Shown: positions 43,219-46,055 of the stretch, in pieces
How the letters are laid out: each line of letters opens with the position of its first letter
Position numbering within the stretch: the first letter of the stretch is position 1
Assembly (NCBI GenBank): GCA_022841345.1
Contig: JALHRR010000031.1
Location: forward strand, 1-46,055
Length of the DNA stretch: 46,055 bases
Origin: Saprospiraceae bacterium
Lineage (GTDB): Bacteria; Bacteroidota; Bacteroidia; Chitinophagales; Saprospiraceae
Direction: 5' to 3'
The notes under the pieces: generated by a model
Databases searched by the model: none
Told to the model about the DNA's origin: nothing
What the model saw: only the letters and a program-made list of their open reading frames with translations
Program-made: the position numbers and the translations under genes

Positions 43219-44466
43219 ATGCTTACGAAAACATCCCGTACAAGTGAGGCCTTAATCCAGCTGGAAGATAAATATGGAGCGCACAACTATCATCCTCTGC
43301 CTGTGGTATTGTCTAAAGGTGAAGGAGTATATGTCTGGGATGTGGAGGGAAAGCAATATTATGATTTCTTGTCAGCCTATTCTGCCGTCAATCAGGGACA
43401 CTGCCATCCCCGGATTATTGATGCCATGATCTCGCAGGCACAAAAACTGGCATTAACCAGCCGTGCTTTTCATAATGATCAGCTGGGACCTTATGAAGAA
43501 TATATTACAAAGTTATTTGGATATGACAAGGTTCTTCCGATGAATACAGGTGCAGAAGGCGTGGAAACAGCTATCAAACTATGCCGCAAGTGGGCCTATA
43601 AAGTAAAAGGTATTCCAGCAAATCAGGCTAAAATCATTTTTGTAAGCGGCAATTTTCATGGACGCACGATGGCTGCCATTTCAGCTTCCAGCGATCCATC
43701 CAGTACAGGAGGGTTCGGACCATTTGTACCGGGATATATGGTGATTCCATACAATGATCTGAATGCACTGGCAACGGCATTGGAAGATCCGCATGTGGCC
43801 GGCTTCATGTTCGAACCTATACAGGGAGAAGCGGGAGTCGTTGTTCCTGACAGCAATTACATTCCCGATGCTTACAGAATGTGCAAAGAAAAAAATGTAT
43901 TATTCATTGCCGACGAAGTTCAGACTGGTATCGGCCGGACCGGCAAGATGATTTGTTGTGATCATTTTAATATCCATCCGGATATATTAATTCTGGGCAA
44001 AGCGCTGGCGGGAGGAATCTACCCGGTGGCTGCTATTTTGGCAAATGATGAGATCATGCTGACCATCAAACCGGGTGAACATGGATCTACCTATGGGGGA
44101 AACCCTATAGCTTGTGCTGTAGCCATGGAATCACTTGAGGTTATTTTAGATGAAAAATTATCTGAAAATGCTGCAGAATTGGGAGAAATCTTCCGGCACA
44201 GAATTCAGACTGAACTGGTTGACAAGCACGATTTAGCCGTTCTGGTAAGAGGAATGGGCTTGTTGAATGCTATCATTGTCAATGATTCAGAAGACAGCAA
44301 AACTGCCTGGAATATCTGTATGGATTTAGCTGCAAATGGATTGCTCGCAAAACCTACACACGGCAACATCATCAGATTTGCTCCACCATTGGTCATTACT
44401 GAAGAGCAATTGCATGATTGTATCGATATTATTATCCGGACATTTAAGAATCATGCGAAATCCTGA
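43219..44466 (+). CDS. rocD: Ornithine aminotransferase
   Basis: The 415-residue class III aminotransferase has the ornithine aminotransferase pattern throughout: [69 protein letters not shown] and pyridoxal-phosphate lysine Lys261 in LGKALAGG. It converts ornithine and 2-oxoglutarate to glutamate-5-semialdehyde and glutamate, joining arginine and proline metabolism in the cytoplasm. No other arginine gene is nearby. A putative structured element lies upstream and a terminator follows. Confidence 0.95.
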   Translation: MLTKTSRTSEALIQLEDKYGAHNYHPLPVVLSKGEGVYVWDVEGKQYYDFLSAYSAVNQGHCHPRIIDAMISQAQKLALTSRAFHNDQLGPYEEYITKLFGYDKVLPMNTGAEGVETAIKLCRKWAYKVKGIPANQAKIIFVSGNFHGRTMAAISASSDPSSTGGFGPFVPGYMVIPYNDLNALATALEDPHVAGFMFEPIQGEAGVVVPDSNYIPDAYRMCKEKNVLFIADEVQTGIGRTGKMICCDHFNIHPDILILGKALAGGIYPVAAILANDEIMLTIKPGEHGSTYGGNPIACAVAMESLEVILDEKLSENAAELGEIFRHRIQTELVDKHDLAVLVRGMGLLNAIIVNDSEDSKTAWNICMDLAANGLLAKPTHGNIIRFAPPLVITEEQLHDCIDIIIRTFKNHAKS

Positions 44467-44498
44467 AACTAAATAAAAAGAGGAAATTGAAATATATG

Positions 44499-44534
44499 AA
44501 AGTCGGCGATCAATTTGGTAGCCGGCTTTTTTTT
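44499..44534 (+). terminator. Terminator of rocD
   Basis: AAAGTCGGC (44499-44507) pairs with GCCGGCTTT (44521-44529), with one G-U pair, and is followed by a T run to 44534. It begins 33 bases after the rocD stop. Confidence 0.85.
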
Positions 44535-44574
44535 GTGAATAACACTTACTTTTGTTGGCGAACACTTAGTCCAA

Positions 44575-45045
44575 TTGAATCATAAAGTTTTTGAATTGAA
44601 AAAAATCCAATTCTCTCCCCCTTTGCAAGACTTCTTGCCTGCATTGAAAATCAGGGCCGAACTAAGCCCTCAAACCATCTGGGACCCTATCCGAAAAAAA
44701 TGGTTTGTTTTAACCCCGGAAGAATGGATTCGGCAATTATTTGTGGTGATGCTTTCCAAACACTGGTCTTTATCCAGAATAGCGGTCGAGAAACGGATTC
44801 ATGTTTATCAAAAGCAAAAACGATTCGATCTGGTCCTTTACGACAAAGACTTACAGCCTTATATGTTATTTGAATTCAAAAATCCCGGGGTAAAAATCAC
44901 TGATAACACATTCGAGCAAGCCGCACAGTATAATTTTACATTGAAAGTACCATACTTATGCATCTCCAATGGGCCCGATACCTACTGCTGTTATATTGAT
45001 TGGGAGAAAAAGGAGTATACATTTCTGGACACTTTGCCACTTTAA
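44575..45045 (+). CDS. Stand-alone HSDR_N-type nuclease-fold protein
   Basis: The 156-residue protein matches the N-terminal nuclease domain of type I restriction HsdR (HSDR_N_2). PIRKKWFVLTPEEWIRQ, RFDLVLYD (Asp85) and LFEFKNP (Glu100, Lys102) form the PD-(D/E)xK-like core D-x14-E-x-K. There is no helicase, methylase or specificity gene nearby, and the frame ends after the core domain, so it is a separate gene rather than a broken hsdR. In Bacteroidota such short proteins recur beside housekeeping genes and their role is unknown. Confidence 0.75.
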   Translation: MNHKVFELKKIQFSPPLQDFLPALKIRAELSPQTIWDPIRKKWFVLTPEEWIRQLFVVMLSKHWSLSRIAVEKRIHVYQKQKRFDLVLYDKDLQPYMLFEFKNPGVKITDNTFEQAAQYNFTLKVPYLCISNGPDTYCCYIDWEKKEYTFLDTLPL

Positions 45046-45197
45046 AGTTACACTCACCGCATCCAATAACTTTCAGCTACGGCACTCACACAAATAAGTC
45101 TGGTTGAACTTCTAAGGTTGTTGCTGAAAGCTACTCTGAGCAACTTGGGGATTGGATCTCCGTAGCACAAAGCCACTCCTGTAACTAAAAAGAACCC

Positions 45198-45857
45198 CTA
45201 CTTAATCCTCTTACTAATAAAGGTCTTCAAAAAAGGTACAAACACTTCATGCTTTCCGTCAAAATGCAAAAACTCTACATTCAGATTTTTTTCCTGAACA
45301 AATTCATGCAGCGAATTGACCCTTTCCTGCGGCAGGAACCTGTCTTCAAGGCCATATACAAAATAAGATTTCTTCGCCATCAGATAATCCCTGCAATCAT
45401 CATAATTGATATCTTCAGGAATCCACCCGGCCCAGTTGATAAGGTGGTGAAAGTAAGGGAATTTGGAAGTAACCCAACGATACACAGTACTGGCTCCCTG
45501 AGAGAAACCAAATAATACTACTTTAACTTCATTGGGTAAATCTTTGGTGTACTCTTCAAAAACTCCCTGAATAAATTTGGAGTAATCTGCAATTTCATCT
45601 AATCTGTCTTCTTTTGTCATCCAGGATGCAGCAACCGGGCCATCATATCCATCTCTGTAGAATCGTGACAATCCTTCTATGGCCACAACCAAATGTTTTT
45701 TAGGATCTAAAAAACTAAAGTTTTCGAGGAAGGAAGCTGCAGTTTGACCATAACCATGAAAAACAAACCAGATACATCTGGTACCATGATTCAGGTCGCC
45801 GTAAGTATAATAATGAGCAGTCTTGCTTACCTTAATTCTGTGATGATTAATAAGCAT
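45198..45857 (-). CDS. Alpha/beta hydrolase (phospholipase/carboxylesterase-like)
   Basis: The 219-residue protein has the alpha/beta hydrolase core: oxyanion motif WFVFHGYGQTA, nucleophile Ser119 in FGFSQGAS, acid Asp172 in GLEDRFL and His203 in DGKHEV. The size and order fit the small phospholipase/carboxylesterase group (predicted esterase family). No signal peptide is visible, so it is probably cytoplasmic. The upstream gene on the same strand ends 17 bases before its start, suggesting cotranscription. Confidence 0.82.
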   Translation of the reverse strand: MLINHHRIKVSKTAHYYTYGDLNHGTRCIWFVFHGYGQTAASFLENFSFLDPKKHLVVAIEGLSRFYRDGYDGPVAASWMTKEDRLDEIADYSKFIQGVFEEYTKDLPNEVKVVLFGFSQGASTVYRWVTSKFPYFHHLINWAGWIPEDINYDDCRDYLMAKKSYFVYGLEDRFLPQERVNSLHEFVQEKNLNVEFLHFDGKHEVFVPFLKTFISKRIK

Positions 45858-45874
45858 TCGGGGGCTGAGTTTGG

Positions 45875-46055
45875 TTATTGTTTCTTTTGCCTGCCCAAAA
45901 TATCTCTATTTTCTCTATTATCCAAAACCGGGAAATCTCTTGGCGGTTCATTAAGCACCTGATTCTCTAGTTTTTCTATGAATCGCCAGTAGTTTTTGGC
46001 CCATTTGAACCCACTATAAGTACCATCCGGAACCCAGGCAGTTTCCTGTCCCTGG
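45875..46055 (-). CDS. 3' end of an unidentified gene, cut by the window edge
   Basis: An open minus-strand frame enters from the right edge and ends at a TAA (45875-45877), giving the last 59 residues. Readable pieces are ETAWVPDGTYSGFKWAKNYW, RFIEKLENQVLNEPP and a lysine/glutamine-rich end (GRQKKQ). I do not recognise the family. It has coding-like composition, and the next gene starts 17 bases after its stop, consistent with an operon. Confidence 0.6.
   Translation of the reverse strand, partial: QGQETAWVPDGTYSGFKWAKNYWRFIEKLENQVLNEPPRDFPVLDNRENRDILGRQKKQ

Overview
The window looks like a chromosomal piece of a Bacteroidota genome, probably Saprospiria or Chitinophagia-like. The evidence is a gliding-motility-associated (CHU_C) C-terminal domain, a type IX secretion C-terminal sorting signal, a BT_3928-type DoxX/MauE protein, a long NusB, head-GIN-domain proteins, an S46 dipeptidyl peptidase, absence of clear Shine-Dalgarno sequences, and promoters of the Bacteroidota form TTTG-N20-TAnnTTTG. 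I see no rRNA, tRNA, CRISPR array, transposase, integrase or phage gene.

Layout: 0.3-7.2 kb holds a YdeI-like protein, a large CHU_C surface protein, a frameshifted cytochrome c-like lipoprotein, two small envelope proteins and an Mpo1-like membrane protein. 8.1-12.9 kb holds two GIN-domain proteins around an S46 peptidase and an unknown secreted protein. 13.8-15.3 kb is a compact operon of ECF sigma factor, small anti-sigma-like protein and divergent ClpP paralogue. 15.5-19.0 kb holds a SIMPL protein, a CoA-binding protein, a T9SS cargo gene and a decayed copy of that gene's 3' end. 19.1-27.6 kb is a minus-strand block: trmH, aldehyde dehydrogenase, a substrate-binding-like lipoprotein, guaA, nusB and the DoxX/BT_3928 protein. 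27.8-29.9 kb is a translationally overlapping EamA-yigZ-coaE operon. 30.3-31.6 kb is an ArsR regulator with visible operators plus a tandem SRPBCC protein. 32.2-37.5 kb holds a DUF748 protein, a BrkB-family membrane protein, a septoil-knot protein and an SGNH-like/MBOAT O-acyltransferase pair. 37.5-46 kb holds two alpha/beta hydrolases, a CHRD lipoprotein, an HPF-like/baeRF pair, a TIM-barrel protein, DinB, rocD, a stand-alone HSDR_N nuclease-fold protein and a partial gene.

The most unusual content is between genes. Five long spacers carry arrays of short hairpins separated by a constant 9-base linker, GGTGATGTC (three arrays) or GGTGACATC (two arrays). Within each type, hairpins recur in the same order, loops are kept and stems change on both sides, which suggests selection on structure or a special copying mechanism. 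The same spacers carry degenerate heptanucleotide tandem repeats (like cyanobacterial STRRs), scattered AACAGCC/GGCTGTT words and five copies of the palindrome CCCCAAAGCTTTGGGG. Other spacers hold a 4x42-bp hairpin repeat, a 48-base near-perfect palindrome, and a possible structured RNA upstream of rocD. These repeat families are my main candidate for an undescribed system.

All calls come from reading sequence and translations; family names are from memory of the families, not from a search.
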